Assembly: GCA_001048675.1 (NCBI GenBank)
Contig: CCKK01000002.1
Span: 806,001 to 870,000, forward strand
Direction: 5' to 3'
Origin: Vibrio diabolicus
GTDB taxonomy: Bacteria; Pseudomonadota; Gammaproteobacteria; Enterobacterales; Vibrionaceae
DNA length: 64,000 nucleotides
A program made the translations under genes and the position numbers. Positions 63,615 to 64,000 of this stretch are shown one piece after another. The notes under the pieces are model-generated. The model was not told where the DNA came from and did not search any database. It saw nothing but the letters and a program-made list of their open reading frames with translations. The number at the start of each line of letters is the position of its first letter. Position 1 is the first letter of the stretch.

Positions 63615-64000
63615 TTATTGCTGAAAGCCATATTGAGCAAAAACGCGTGCGGCTTCGTCCGATTTTAGGTACTGGAAGAACTGCTCGGACTCAGTAGAAT
63701 CATTCACAACCGCAGCCGGATAAACAATAGCCGCATGCGTATCACTCGCGAATTCACCAACAATTTTGACTTTGTCGGTTAACTGCGCATCGGTTTTGTA
63801 GACCACGCCTAAAGGTGCTTCCCCACGTTCAACCAACGCCAACGCTAGGCGCACATTCTTTGCTGGTGCGATTTGAGTTTGAATCTCTTTCCATACACCC
63901 AGTGTAGTCAGTGATTCTTTCGCGTACATACCAGCAGGCACTGACGTCGGATTGCCTAACGCAAGGCGATTTCCATGCAATGCCTTTTCCCATGCTGTTG
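63615..64000 (-). CDS. modA: molybdate-binding protein ModA (C-terminal part)
   Basis: The gene runs out of the window: the frame is open to the right edge, giving about 128 C-terminal residues. Conserved ModA segments are visible: LALGNPTSVPAGMYAKESL, VRLALALVERGEAPLGVVYKTDAQ and AAIVYPAAVV, which build the second lobe and the oxyanion pocket. It is the periplasmic binding protein for molybdate or tungstate, with modB and modC downstream. N-terminus and signal peptide are not visible. Confidence 0.93.
   Translation of the reverse strand, partial: TAWEKALHGNRLALGNPTSVPAGMYAKESLTTLGVWKEIQTQIAPAKNVRLALALVERGEAPLGVVYKTDAQLTDKVKIVGEFASDTHAAIVYPAAVVNDSTESEQFFQYLKSDEAARVFAQYGFQQ

Noticed and set aside
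1..64000. CRISPR arrays, tRNA or rRNA genes, insertion sequences with transposase
   Set aside because: Looked for regularly spaced repeats, tRNA-like cloverleaf ends and transposase frames; none found.

Overview
The window is from a Vibrio chromosome, most likely chromosome 2. The order SPOR lipoprotein, ddl, DUF3319 protein, yciH, then yoaH-like gene, TraF-like barrel, DUF2861 protein, vxrB, vxrA, pntB, pntA is the order I remember from the V. cholerae VCA0563-VCA0573 block, and the heme receptor with its LysR gene flanks it as in VCA0575-0576. Base composition (about 43-45% GC by eye), VolA/FadL, the vxr sensor system and FabV all fit Vibrio; the species cannot be fixed from the sequence.

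Layout. 1-19 kb: housekeeping and envelope genes: TerC/Alx end, PhnA-type protein, FadR-box-controlled fadL-volA, site-2 protease, M48 lipoprotein, MenI-like thioesterase, sgrR, cutA, 2OG oxygenase, DnaJ-related protein, ABC-class ATPase, a GAF-GGDEF-EAL protein and fabV. 19-30 kb: tesA divergent from the ybbA-ybbP exporter, an FAD oxidoreductase, the pxpABC 5-oxoprolinase operon, a HAMP-PAS-GGDEF protein and galE. 31-39.6 kb: Fur-box heme receptor hutA/hupA with divergent LysR (hupR-like), the lysine acetyltransferase pat, a SPOR lipoprotein, ddl and yciH. 39.8-45.4 kb: a near-canonical dif site followed by a decayed filamentous phage (gV-like ssDNA-binding protein, two tiny phage genes, broken zot, intact pIV-like secretin, an accessory membrane/coiled-coil protein), a degenerate second dif-like site, a GC-rich non-coding block and a second decayed copy of the phage left end. 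This is an integrated-phage array at the chromosome terminus. 45.4-48.9 kb: AT-rich accessory DNA (perfect hairpin, DUF1127-like protein, unknown 118-aa protein, LysR regulator, UspA, long non-coding gap). 48.9-57.5 kb: vxr operon, pntAB, HlyU-like and ComFB-like genes, nearly all on the minus strand, as expected of the replichore running toward dif from the right. 57.8-64 kb: two diguanylate cyclases, a beta-barrel protein, a DUF3069-like protein and modABC (modA cut by the window end).

The most important caution: at least five conserved genes (sgrR, tesA, pat, the hlyU-like gene and the outer-membrane barrel at 59-60 kb) are each broken by exactly one extra base, in or next to an A/T homopolymer. 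That pattern points to homopolymer over-calling in the assembly more than to five real pseudogenes. The most interesting biology is the dif-located phage array and its cargo gene at 43234-44067.
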